A stretch of DNA of 64,000 bases from Phyto melanocephala (taxonomy: Eukaryota; Arthropoda; Insecta; Diptera; Rhinophoridae), in the NCBI GenBank assembly GCA_941918925.1, contig OW799233.1, positions 147,128,223 to 147,192,222 on the forward strand. Direction: 5' to 3'. The position numbers were made by a program, and so were the translations under genes. The number at the start of each line of letters is the position of its first letter. Position 1 is the first letter of the stretch. The notes beneath the pieces were generated by a model. That model saw only the letters and a program-made list of their open reading frames with translations, was not told where the DNA came from and did no database searches. Positions 44,317 to 55,260 of the stretch are shown one piece after another.

Positions 44317-45280
44317 AAAGCTGACATTTGAAGCCATAACTTCGGAACGGTAAATAAAAAAAAAAACGCTTAACATCTCACAGAAAAGCAAACGTTGTTC
44401 TTCAAAATTTATATTCTATACTTAATTGTTTTTATTTAAAGTCAAAAAGAGTAGCAACAGCCTTCAACCCAAAAAATGGGACCTGGAACCACTAAGTTCC
44501 GCTTAAGTATTAAAAATATGCCTTTATGAGATCCGGTCACTGTAGTTTCTTAATAGTAATTTCTGTTTGAGATACAATGGACTAATCTAGGACCTAAATA
44601 TCTACATTAGGGGTACAAGCATAAAAAGGACCTATCACCATGCTGTAGCCGATGTTGTGCTGAAACCGAAAAGTGTTTCCTCAGGTCATTTCGGAACAAA
44701 AACGTTCTGCGTCGAAGCCGATTTCTGAAAGCCTTAAAGATTTTCTTTTTATTTTTTCAAAATTTTTTATTGTTTAAAAATTTTTTATTTTATAAATATT
44801 TAACGATTTACACTTCTTAATGTAATTATATGATTAAAATCAAAATCACAATCTAAGAAGTATCTTTATTAAGTGGAATTACTTAATTTTTTTAGGACTT
44901 ACTGATCCCAAACTTAATTGCATTTGACGCAGAACCTTTTTAAGGATATCGAAAATCTAAGGATGCAGTTATTATTATTTTTTTATGCAAAACCTGATTA
45001 TGGTAATAATAATCAATTAACAATATACTACAATTGAATTGTATAATTATGTTTAAACATACCATGGTTACAAGTTATTATTTTTATGTGGAATAAAAGT
45101 ATCATGTAATTATCATATTATGACTACAAAATAAATGACCAATCTTTGCCCTTTTCTAAAGCAAATTACTATTCTTTGCTATTAGTTATATTGGCTGTAC
45201 TTACTTTTATAAATAATATTTTTTTAACAATATTTTTTACAAATTGAATTTTTATTTTGTCGAACTTTTCTTTTTAAACT
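44317..45280. other. Unassigned stretch flanking the DINE-1-like insertion
   Basis: The first part (44317-44560) and 43455-43567 look like two halves of one older sequence split by the DINE-1-like copy. One begins AGGGTGACCGCAATAAATC and the other contains GATCCGGTCACTG near its far end. The rest is AT-rich with nothing recognised. Confidence 0.35.
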
Positions 45281-45750
45281 ATTATTTAAATTTTTAATCA
45301 GGCTTGAGTTCATATTAATATTCTTTTTATTTTTACAAAGAAGTTTTTTTTTTTTTAATTGTGATAAATGAAAGAATAAATCTTGAAAAATTATATTTTT
45401 ACCGACACTAGCCGAGTGGAATGCATTTTCGAAACCAGCTACGATTTCATCATCAGCACTCTCTGATCGGTGGTTACATGTTGGTTGTAAATATCATCTA
45501 TTTAACTCACGGGACTTATGTTAATTGAATTCGGTAACTAATTTTTAGTTTTTCCTATTTCATATATTTTACCACAATGAGTTAGATTGAAATTTTAACC
45601 AAACAGCAACCCTTTTACTTTTGTTTGTTATTATCTTTCATTTATATCACTATTTTTGTCCTGCTCTAGCCACCAGTTAGGTAGCGATAAGAACAGATAA
45701 CTAAAAAGAATATTAATATGAACTCAAGCCTGATTAAAAATTTAAATAAT
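45281..45750. repeat. Fold-back repeat with 49-bp perfect arms
   Basis: 45281-45329 (ATTATTTAAATTTTTAATCA...) and 45702-45750 are perfect reverse complements over 49 bp. The ~370-bp loop carries, on the minus strand, CTGATGATGAAATC and GGTTTCGAAAATGCATTCC. This block is shared with 12515-12632. The minus strand then continues GTCGGTAAAAATATAATTTTT, loosely like the sequence that follows GCGAAATATTGG in the 2.7-kb palindrome. Class unknown. Confidence 0.85.
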
Positions 45751-47579
45751 ATTTTTGCAGTTTATATTTCTAATTTTGTCTCTTTATTTTTGAAAATTTT
45801 AATTTTTGTATATTTTTCCTTAATTTAAAAAAAAAAATAAAGTTTATTTAACAGGAAGACGAACATTCAAAAACAAATAAAACATCCTTGATAGCTTTGT
45901 AATAATATTGTTGTTTCACCTAACATTTAACGATTATTTGTAATTTTAAATACTTTTAAATATAATGCAAAATAAATATAAAACAAAATTATGTCGTCAT
46001 AATTTTTTAAATCAGACTGTTTTTATAGGACAACTTTATCTAAGTTTTTATGAAAAGGAAGCAATAAATTATTAAATTCAAATAAACACTTGTTTAGCGT
46101 GATAATATATATGATAAAGCAAATAAATAAAATAGACTGTTACTTGATTTCAATAACAAAATATTTTTATATGACCATCGCAATTATAGTTATTCTTTGT
46201 GTGTATATAAACTAAATATTATTAATGTAACAATTTAAAAATCCTTAAAAAACACTTTTAAAAGATCTGTTTTTTTCTTTTTGTATATGAAAATAATTGA
46301 AGACACGTTCCTATTATTAACATTAAATACAGCCATGATTGACTTGCCATTAAAACATGATTTTTATTGCTCGTCTTATTATTTCCTTGCCTAAGATGTT
46401 CATAACAATTAATGTCAACTACCAAAAGCAAAAGCAAAATTATATCTTACGTTCACATCTCTCACAATAATTTTTTGCCATGTTCTTCTTCTTTAGAAAA
46501 GTGAAAAGAAGCGATTGATGTCAATAAAATTTGTGCTGAGCAGCAATATATTTTCAATTGCTCATAAAATCGTAAATTATGATTTTCTTTTGTTGTCTTT
46601 CCACTATGAAACAGGTAATTAAAAGTTTATCATTAAAAGGTTGGCAACAAAAAAAATATATAAACGAATAAACTTAATATTTCAATTCAATTACGTTTAA
46701 TATACCAAAATAGAAACAGTAAGAATTTTGTGAGGTGTTTGCATGCTACAACATGTAGCCTTATTTTGGAAGATATTTTTTAAAGTTCCCGAAAGATTAA
46801 AATGTATGCTAAAGGGTCATATATCAAGAATTTGCTTCTGTGAATTTCCGATTATTCTTAAAAAATATCTCAAATTAAAAAAAAAAAGATTCTCATTAAA
46901 TATCCAACATTTCTATATTTTCTTCTTAAATATTTGCTCACCATTTGTCTGTATAGGTACTGTTCAAATTACTAGTACTAGCCAAAAAAAATCAATTTTT
47001 TCCAAAAAAAAAATATAGTGTCATTGTTAAGAAATATAGCAACCGTATAAAAGAGACATCAACGAAAAACAATTTACAGTTTTTTAAGCATAAATTTTAT
47101 TTAGCACTTCAAGTGTTAAATTTGCCGTGACATTTATAGCCTATAAAAACCGTAACATTTTAACTTATGAAAAGTTTATATGAATTTCTCATGGCAAAAT
47201 AGTAGCAGAAATGACACCATCACATTGTGCAGCAGACATACGATAAACCCAGTAAGCACAATTAGGTTTTTAACAAAGTAAACCTTTTGTGTATAATTTA
47301 GTTAAGAAAGCTTAAATTTATTTGTCATTCCTTGAAACATAGATTTTGAGCGTCATCTGTTTCGTAAAGTGTTGACAACTCAAGAAAAATAGGTTGACAT
47401 TTTACTGTTAAGGGTTATTTAAATACATAAATACATTACACGAATGTATAACAAATTTCTATTGCTGTACAATGCATAATAGTTCGCACAAAATATGTTC
47501 AGAATACTAACAACAATAATGGCTATGCTGAGAGTTTTTTTAAAACTTAGCCGCCTAGCACTAGTAAAAACTTAGCCGT
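45751..47579. other. AT-rich stretch, no gene recognised
   Basis: No motif-bearing frame and no repeat ends. A 91-codon open frame at 46743-47018 is lysine/phenylalanine-rich as expected from A/T runs and is not considered a gene. Confidence 0.5.
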
Positions 47580-47895
47580 TGAAATTTAACCATCCAAAGA
47601 GTGCGTGATAGCGTTGTTGAAAGATCAGAAACATCAATTCCACCTCGTTAGCAATCATAACAGTCTTTCGCTTGCATTAACTCGAAGTCTGAATTTTTAA
47701 GCATAAGAAGTTCAATTGGCACAAGCACTGAAGACAAGTAGCCATGCACAGCGAAAAGAGCTTATTCAATGGCTCTACTTAAAGTCAACAGGAAAATACA
47801 GATTTTTCGAATAAAATCATCCTAATTGATGGGACACATTTTCGCTTACATATGCAAAGAAATTACAATAATTTCATAAATAATTTTTAACCACC
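47580..47895 (+). pseudogene. IS630/mariner-type transposase relic
   Basis: The plus strand reads RVRDSVVERSETSIPPR and then, in another frame, VQLAQALKTSSHAQRKELIQW. A third frame gives SNKIILIDGTHFRLHMQ, where the D of LIDGTHF corresponds to the first catalytic acid of SDEAHF. Similarity ends soon after, with ATAATTTCATAAATAATTTT followed by TAACCACCTTATA. That resembles the right end of the 42058-43305 family, so the C-terminal half was probably deleted. Both frameshifts and stops are present. Related to, but clearly diverged from, the 42-kb gene. Confidence 0.6.
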
Positions 47896-48689
47896 TTATA
47901 CAAAGAAATCGAATCTTCTAAAGTAACACTAGTTAAATATTGCCTAGCCCTAGTGCGTCTTAATTGATGATATTATTTTAGATGATGTGTGGTTGGGTTA
48001 AACCACAGCCTAGCCCTAGCCCTTATACCCAACTTTTTTTACGTAAACGTATACCCAAGTACATGTGTGGCCAGTAAAAATTATTTGCGTTTTTCCTTAT
48101 AATTTATTAGCAAAAAATTTTTTTATTCATACAATTTTTACTTTAATATATTAATTAATATTTTGACTAGTTAGAATAAGTTTGCGTACATAGCATTACT
48201 TTTATATATTAAATCTGGCGATGTTCTGCTTTGCGTATTATTAAAAAAATATGGCATTTTCTACAAGCAAGAAATCGTTACAAAATGTTTTCGAATTTAT
48301 GTGAACTCCATTTTTCAACATCAAGACCTTACAAGCAATAATTAGTATTTGCTACTTCTACTGTCGAAAGCATTAAAGATTTTTCATCGTTGTTAGAAAA
48401 GTTGGGTTTTAAAGTCTATTTTTTTAAAAATTATAAAAATAAAAAAAAAATGGATGGCAAAAGAAACTTTTAACTGTCTTCGAGACAATATAAGAGGTGA
48501 ATTTAAATACATATGGGTGTAGATGAATTCGCTGCACGTGTTGGTACCATATGATGCACGTAACATCACGCCAAGCCAGACAACTAAATATTTTGAGACA
48601 ACGAAGTGGCCCAGTAAAGTTTACAGCTACAATTTCCATCGTGAATACATTAAAATATTGAGTGTATGCATTCATAGGAGTGCTTATTA
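47896..48689. other. Unassigned stretch
   Basis: The word GCCTAGCCCTAG recurs at about 47942 and 48007 in direct orientation. No other structure was recognised. The open frames on both strands at 48424-48708 overlap each other and show no known motif. Confidence 0.4.
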
Positions 48690-49110
48690 TGACTGGTGCC
48701 AACCATAGTAACAGCGAAAGTATTTCAGATTTATGATCGATACAAAATTTTCCACTTTATCGTGCTGCAATTGGCATCAATCGATTTATAAGGTTTGATG
48801 ATTCAAACAGAAGAGAAATTCACCAACAAACTGACAAAGCTGCTCCAATCTCCGAGTTGTGGACCGTGATAAACTATAATTTTGAACCAAGGAGCTATGT
48901 ATGCTGGTCATTGAGAGTCGGTCAGTCAAGGTTCAGGTAATGCGCTACTCCAACGCGAAACTTGGCATAACGAATTTTGTAAGTACGGCCATGCTAGAAA
49001 GAGTTGACGCTTCACTTTCAACGTCTGCAGCGCTTAGTATGCTGCTTTTTGTATTATATCACGACGAGCACAAAAGACGTACTCGTAAAATATGCTCTAA
49101 TGGTAAACGG
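48690..49110 (+). pseudogene. piggyBac-type transposase relic, N-terminal catalytic region
   Basis: The plus-strand frame gives GANHSNSESISDL, a stop where the family has W, then NFPLYRAAIGINRFIRFDD followed by SNRREIHQQTDKAAPISELW. This matches the piggyBac order LWS---P-F/YR--M--NRF-----(L/I)RFDD, then R---DK-APIRE-W. After a frame change, VKVQVMRYSNAKLGITNF corresponds to the segment with F-Y-P-KPAKYGIK. The first catalytic aspartate, expected just before that segment in the ID(E)Q motif, is not preserved. It covers a different part of the protein from the relic at 35930 and may be of another family. Confidence 0.62.
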
Positions 49111-49739
49111 CCATCATGTGTGCAACATTTAAAAAATTACAAAACTTTAATTTAAGTTATAATAAATAAAATAAAAACATAAATTTACATAAAAAACAAA
49201 CATTCTTTGATTTGTATAGTCAATTCATACAATTGCATTAGTGACCACATCTGTACTTAAGTATACTTTCTTGGTGGTCTAGATTTTAGAAGCTCATAGC
49301 TCCTCAAAGACTTGATCTAAAGTTTCAGTAGAAAAGCATAAGCCGTTTAGAGGGTGCATTACTCAGAAGTGTTAATGGCCACACCTGTACTCAGGAATAA
49401 GGACTAGGGTTAAAAAGGACGATGCCACAACCCATTTATCCTGTAAAACAATTAAATTACCTCAAGGAGACATTTTTTATTTCGAAAATCGGAATTTACC
49501 AACATAACACGTTTACTTTAACACTAATATAGTTAAACATCGTCGACGTATTATGGAACATTTGTTGTAAAACTTTTGAGTTTGTCGATGACAGAGGAAG
49601 GAAGAATGCAAAGGGTAAAATTTGTATTGTATCGAGAGATACATCGTGGGAATTGATTGATGTTGTACAATACAACACATTAATTTAAAAGTAAACCATA
49701 AAATTTATTATCGGTTGAACAATGCAGAATGCCATACAT
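49111..49739. other. Unassigned stretch with a weak direct repeat
   Basis: GACCACATCTGTACTTAAG (49242) and GGCCACACCTGTACTCAGG (49378) are similar and about 135 bp apart. Nothing else was recognised. Confidence 0.4.
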
Positions 49740-50285
49740 TTACTGTTTGAAAATAATAGCATATATATTTTGGCCACGAGTACGTGCGAGATGGTCCATT
49801 TTGAAAGTCTAATTTTGGACGGTTCATTCAAACATAGCGACAGATATCTCACGGATAGCACTAGTAATGTTGGCTTCTAAAACGTCAATCGTAGCTGGCG
49901 TATTTCTGCAGATCTTAGACTTTACATTTCCACTAAGAAAATAGTTCAATGGTGTGATATCGCATGATGTAGGTGACCAATTTATCATAGCAAAACCTAC
50001 TGTAGCGCTTCAATTTTAGGAAGTACAATGTCCGCTTACATCTTGCGATTACGGTTACAAGTGATACTAAAATTCTGATTAGCCTCAATTAGGACTCAAA
50101 TTTTCGAATGGTATTATCAATAGTGGTTTCAGAAAGTTAACTATGCGCAGCGTAAGTTCCTCGAATCGCTCGAAAAACATTTCCTACAAAACGCTGTTTT
50201 TGAGCTGAATAATTAGGAAACGTTGTTGTGGTGTGACTCTTGACGACATGTCAAACGATACTGAACAAAACTGACAAAACATTTT
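49740..50285 (-). pseudogene. IS630/mariner-type transposase relic, internally deleted
   Basis: The N-terminal side (high coordinates) reads MSSRVTPQQRFLIIQLKNSV and further SETTIDNTIRKFES, a DNA-binding region. The sequence then jumps to NWSPTSCDITPLNYFLSGN, VKSK and NTPATIDVLEANITSAIREI at 49840-49990, the end of the catalytic domain. In SCDITP the aspartate would be the third acid. Everything between, including the first two catalytic acids, is gone, so this is a deletion derivative with further stops. The closing segment KMDHLARTRG lies at about 49760-49790. Terminal repeats were not identified. Confidence 0.65.
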
Positions 50286-50540
50286 GACATGAGTCATTCG
50301 TGATTTTCCAAAAAATGCTATTCAAAATAAAATCTCACGAAGAATCATCCGATACTATGATCTATTTTTATAATATATTACCACATTAAAGGCGCATAAT
50401 TTTATTTTTTTATAAATGAATTATCGTTTCATAAATCTTTTAATTTTCTAAGAAGCGTGCTATTTAAATCATGTACACAAATAAAATTTTCGTAAGCCGA
50501 GTCTCACTGTGTGAACACGAATGCCTTTTCAAAAGAGAAC
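50286..50540. other. Unassigned AT-rich stretch
   Basis: No feature recognised. Confidence 0.45.
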
Positions 50541-51277
50541 TACCCTTCACAACGTGTAGTCATGCAATAACAGTAAATTCGCGTATGTATGTTAAAAAAA
50601 CAAAAAAAAAAAAAAAAATAAAAAAAAAATTTAAACAAAAAAAATTTAAAAAATAAAATAAAAAAAAAATTATTGTATACATATATAATATATATAAAAC
50701 AAAAAAAAAAATAAAAAAAAATTAAAAAAAAAATAATAATAAAAATATATATAATATATTAAATAAAAAATAAAAAAAAAATAAAAAAAAATTAAAAAAA
50801 AAATTTTAAAAAAATTAAAAAAAAAATTTTTTTGGCTCAACTGGGATTCGATGCCACGTTTTCCCTAACCAGTATACACGTTTGTATGTATGTATGTTGT
50901 TGTTGTAATGTTGTTTTTGTGAAAAGAAAATCGAGGTGGTCGTGGGTTTTTGCTCATATCTCAGTTGTTTATGTACCGATGTTTCTGATTTTCAATACCG
51001 ATCTACTCACGAATATTTCTGATATTTTAGTACCTTACCCGGGTCCAACCTATGTCGGCGGGCTTCAAAAAGTTGATTTCAACATACACACGGACAGACG
51101 GACAGACGGTCAGACTGACAGACGGACAGACTGACAGACTGACAGGGCTTAATCGACTCCCCTATTCATAAGCTTTCAGAAAATATATACTTTATGGGGT
51201 CGGAAATGAAAATTGTAGAAATTTCACACGGAATGACAAACCTATATATACCCTTTTTCACTGTGTGAAGGGTATAA
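50541..51277 (-). mobile_element. DINE-1-like element, type I, with the longest GTCY block
   Basis: The 3' stem-loop is missing; it starts at CTACCCTTCACAACGTG. The A-rich core runs about 50594-50830, followed by GGCTCAACTGGGATTCGATG. On the minus strand the microsatellite at 51091-51145 is an extended run of GTCC/GTCT/GTCA words. 5' end CACTGTGTGAAGGGTATAA. The open frame at 50832-51134 ends in a repeated D-R-T-D-G-Q pattern from this microsatellite and is not a gene. Confidence 0.82.
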
Positions 51278-52879
51278 CAAGCTTACACGCACATACTTAA
51301 CTACCAGTACATTAAAAGAAAGCAATTCAATACTGAGTCAAACAAAGTTAGGAACAGTAATGTACAGAGTGCGTAAATTTAAGCAAATATTGATGTTTCC
51401 GCTGCATGCTAGTCCTTACAATAACTTATTTATTGTTTGTAATACTTTTATAAAAAACACAATCTTGAATTTTAACTTTTTTTTAAATTATTTACTAAAT
51501 AAATATTTTTTTTTAAAGAAAATTACAAAAATGTGAAGTTTTATTTAAAAAGAAAAAGAGAAAAAATAGATAACAAATTTTGTGAATTTGTAAAAAGTAT
51601 ATCAGGGTGTAGGAAAATGAGTTTTGAAGGAAAAATATTTTCGAATTAAATATTTGAATAAATTATTTAGGTTTTGCCCTAACCCAACAACTAAATTTTT
51701 AATAGTTTTTTGACCTTTTATATAAAAATGAATATAAATTACTTAAAAAAATTTAGGTTCGTTCTGTATGAAAACTAATCTAACTTATGCGTAAGTTAAA
51801 AAGTGTTAAATACACGACCTGCTGGGTTTACTTGACTAAAGACATACATTTAAACATCAACTTAAGCTTTACTGTCAAATCAACTAATATCGCCCATATG
51901 CATATATACGTAGACATAAAACTCATTCATACAAATCTAATCTAACACGTAAACAATATCAATACATATAAATGGTAGAATTTAACATATAAAACTTAAC
52001 TATCTTACAGAGTTACCAATCCACATATTTGTACATTCTAACTTACATTAACGTAGCTATGCCATTGTGTTGGAGGGGCTTTAGCCACCATGAAAAACTG
52101 CAATAATAAAATATAAAAAGTCATGTGTAGAAAATTGAATTCTGTTAGGTCTTATCCCCCCAGACATGACTATCTACGCCAATGCTTACATATATCTCTA
52201 ATCTGCATATAAACACACTCACATATATAGACATGACAGAATATGTTTCTAGTTGTCTAAATGAATATGTGCACAAAATGTGTCATGTACTCGTAGAAAT
52301 ATTACTCGTAGTGTTTGCCAATACGAATATTCAATACCTTTCCGTTACGAGTATTTTCAAATACATTTAGTACATTTTCCGTTATCTAAACTGTTTTAAG
52401 ATGTGTGCTAACACAGTTGTTTACATGCATACATGCACGTATCTGTAGATAAATCTACTCTACATTTAAGTTTTATGGCGTCGCGTCAATAAATTCAAAA
52501 AGTATTTTACTGAACTTCGTCAAAAAATTAACGGCGCGTAAAGATTTATATGAGCTTTCTATTAGTTTGATATTGTACCAAAGATGCAATTTTTTTTTTA
52601 TAACAACAAGCAGTATCACTTTTACACATCTGACACTCATATATGTATGTGTCGTGTTGATTGATAGAAAATTAGAATTTCAGTTTAAAACAAAATTATG
52701 TATTCATTTATCATACTTATATAATTTAATAACAATTTTTTTAACTGAAGCTTAGCCATGAGTAACAAAGACAGTTAAATATGCAAATTTTTAAAATTTT
52801 TCCTTTTTTAACGCAAAAATTTTAAACATGTCGAGCAGTAACATTGATTTCTATTTACAAGCGTGGCGAAGGTAGTATT
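51278..52879. other. AT-rich stretch, no gene recognised
   Basis: Both strands inspected; nothing beyond short open frames. Confidence 0.5.
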
Positions 52880-53051
52880 TAGAAGCTTAAGTTTTTTCAA
52901 AAAAATATCCTCATTAGTTCAATCCTTGTAGATAGAAGTTATACAAAGAAAGTAACACATATTTTAGTATAATAAGAAAATTCCATAGCGAACAAGTGCA
53001 TAAAATGGCGGTGGGTATAAAAAATTCAGCACAGCCGAATATAACTTGTTG
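52880..53051 (+). mobile_element. DINE-1-like 3' end, type III
   Basis: CGGTGGGTATAAAAAATTCAG is the 3' sub-terminal repeat. It is followed by the stem-loop (TTCAGCACAGCCGAA, one mismatch) and terminus ATAACTTGTT. The upstream boundary is uncertain. Confidence 0.55.
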
Positions 53052-53706
53052 ATTTGTTTATGTTGAAGCGTTGTTGCTTAGCTTAAATATGTTGCTGTAA
53101 AGGTATTTAACGTAATAGTTTATTAAAATTTGTGTAGTTCGAATATTCTAAAATAGATATATATTTATACTTAATGTTTACTGTAATTATATAGATTTTT
53201 GTGCTTTTGCCTTTATGTTTTACAGGGTTATAATTCTAATATATCCAACTTGATTCTCTATTAAGTTTATATATTGCAGTGTCATTTGTTTGATTCTATA
53301 CATATATTGTTAAAAATTAACATATTTGCTACACATAATGTACATTTCTAGTGAAGGTGTAAACAAACTGGCTTGTGGAATACCTGTTCTAGTTACAAAC
53401 TATAATGATCAACCCTCTTTAATTATTACAATCGGTCTTGTATAAACAGAAAAAAATAATAACCCAAACGAAAATAATTTTTTGTACACTAAACAATTGT
53501 TCCACATTAATAATGTATGCAATCGACCATAACAAACACCCTCCTCAAAAATGCATATAAGCTAATTCAGTTAAATTAATTAATTCATTTTAATTATTAA
53601 ACTTTTCCATATCGTAAATGCGAATTGAGGTTAATAAACGTGTTAATTAAATTTGAACGATATAATTTAATAATATACATAAGTAGCGGGTGTCTTTTTT
53701 AGGGGA
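53052..53706. other. Unassigned AT-rich stretch
   Basis: No feature recognised. Confidence 0.5.
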
Positions 53707-53968
53707 ATATCGATGCCTTACTTCCTCAACCTCGTATCTTAAAAAATAGAAATTTTCAGGAGAGACAAAAAAAACGGTTCATCTTTTTATACTTCGGTGT
53801 TTGGTTAAAAGTTTAAATGTAATTATTAAGGAATTGATTGTATTTATGCATATTAGTAGTAATAATATACTAATCTTGTTTATTTAAAACATAAAACAAT
53901 CGTTCGATATGAAAAAGTCAAAACCGTATTTTTTAAGATACGAGGTTGAGGAAGTAAGGCATCGATAT
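53707..53968 (+). mobile_element. 262-bp MITE, copy 2
   Basis: Ends ATATCGATGCCTTACTTCC and GGAAGTAAGGCATCGATAT form inverted repeats of about 40 bp. The whole element is the reverse complement of 15159-15420 with scattered substitutions and no net length change. Part of the short open frame at its right flank is read from this repeat and is not a gene. Confidence 0.88.
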
Positions 53969-54399
53969 ATTATTTTTTGCGGGATAAGAGGTAAAAGTGC
54001 ATTCAAAATTCAATGTTATTTTGTGCTCCCATGTTGGTTTACTGACTAAAAAATCCCTTCTTTTTCTTTCGAAGAAATCACGGATATTTATGGTCTTTAT
54101 CTTGACTCCATTCCTTAGTCTTTCCATGACCCTTGTCTAGGATCCTGCTTTAATGTTTCCTGATGTTATAAACTATTTTCCAGATCGGATTTTTTCATTA
54201 TTAATATTTATTTGCAAAATTTTTCCACAGCTTCACATTTCTCCATGCCATCCATCATATCCATATTTACAATATAATGGCATAAATCTTGTAAAAAATT
54301 AAAAAAACAAACTAAAATGAATGACCAACTTTTGGCTTTACTATCTCACAAATTTCAAGGGATATAATATTTAAAAGTAATTAATGGCATATAGCCTCT
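53969..54399. other. Unassigned stretch between a MITE and a transposase relic
   Basis: The minus-strand open frame here (53933-54127) is charged (FFERKRRDFLVSK) but starts inside the MITE end and has no known motif. It may belong to the C-terminal side of the relic that follows; this could not be shown. Confidence 0.35.
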
Positions 54400-55260
54400 G
54401 CGATAGCATCTTGAGGACACCATCCCATCCATACAATTTTTTAAAATTTTTTCTAGTGGAGAATATTGGAAACATGGCTATTGGATCAGCATAGACTAGT
54501 TAATTTACGTATCCCTAAAAAACCTGGCCTAAAGGTGTCAAATTACATGATCGAGGGTAATTGCCAATTGGCAGGTAAATGCTCAGCAGATCAAATGCTT
54601 AGCTTAACAAAGTGATGGTTTTAAGCTCTGTATGGACCATTTATACTCCAACTGATATGAAATATAAGGAGAATAAACAAATCATGAATTATTTATTTGT
54701 AGCATTTGCAATTCACTGTTATGTTGGCACTCAAGTTGGAGTCTCAAGTGTTCCATGATGATTGTGCTCTCTCCTAAAATTACAATTTAGTTTGTTTATA
54801 CCCGTTAAGCCAGATATAAGTCTCATCGCTAAAGATTGTTAGACAATACAAATCTGGTTTAACTATCAGTTGATTCTCAGTCCATTTACCAAACACACGA
54901 CGCAACTGTTAGTCTTCTGTCTTTTATTATAACACCATTTGGATTTTAAATAGATGTTGACAAGATCTTTTTGTAATATTTTAAAAATAATAGATGACCA
55001 TATAAGGTAGGGACCTCTGTCACACTCGCATTTACGGCCATGATGGCTTTTTCTCTACGCATGCTACTCAATTTGGATCAATAATATATGAAGGTATAAA
55101 TATGGTTAGAAATTGAACCATCGCATTACGTATTACCGCACTGTAATCTTGACCAAGGTCTCTAAAAGTTCGGCAAACAAGGCGCGTATTTGGAAAAAAA
55201 ATTTCAAAGATTTATGAACGCTGTTCAGCTGTATGTCTGGTGATTTGCCAAAATATTCTG
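54400..55260 (-). pseudogene. IS630/mariner-type transposase relic, strongly decayed
   Basis: The minus strand gives FGKWTENQLIVKPDLYCLTI followed by FSDETYIWLNGYKQTKL, the first catalytic region (F-SDEAHF-LNGYVNKQ in relatives), around 54800-54900. Upstream weak pieces (AERHKSLKFF, AVNASVTEVP) may be the N-terminal half. Downstream I read W-INGPYRA-like residues but no second or third acid with confidence. Stops are frequent. Possible ends are GGGTGTC near 53686 and GACACCC-like ACACCCT at 55322, too short to be sure. Confidence 0.5.

Noticed and set aside
43461..44545. A complete TIR element with AGGGTGACC ends
   Set aside because: The right end GGTCACTG matches only weakly and there is no clear target duplication; kept as a finding, not a called element.
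45421..45470. Second hammerhead-like motif (CTGATGA ... GAAA on the minus strand)
   Set aside because: It has the same unpaired extra base after CTGATGA and no identifiable cleavage site. Kept only as a repeat-class hint.
46743..47018. 91-codon open frame, K/F/I-rich
   Set aside because: Composition is that of AT-rich DNA; no motif and no repeat or conservation evidence.
50832..51134. 100-codon plus-strand open frame
   Set aside because: It lies wholly in a DINE-1-like repeat, and its last part is translated GTCY microsatellite.
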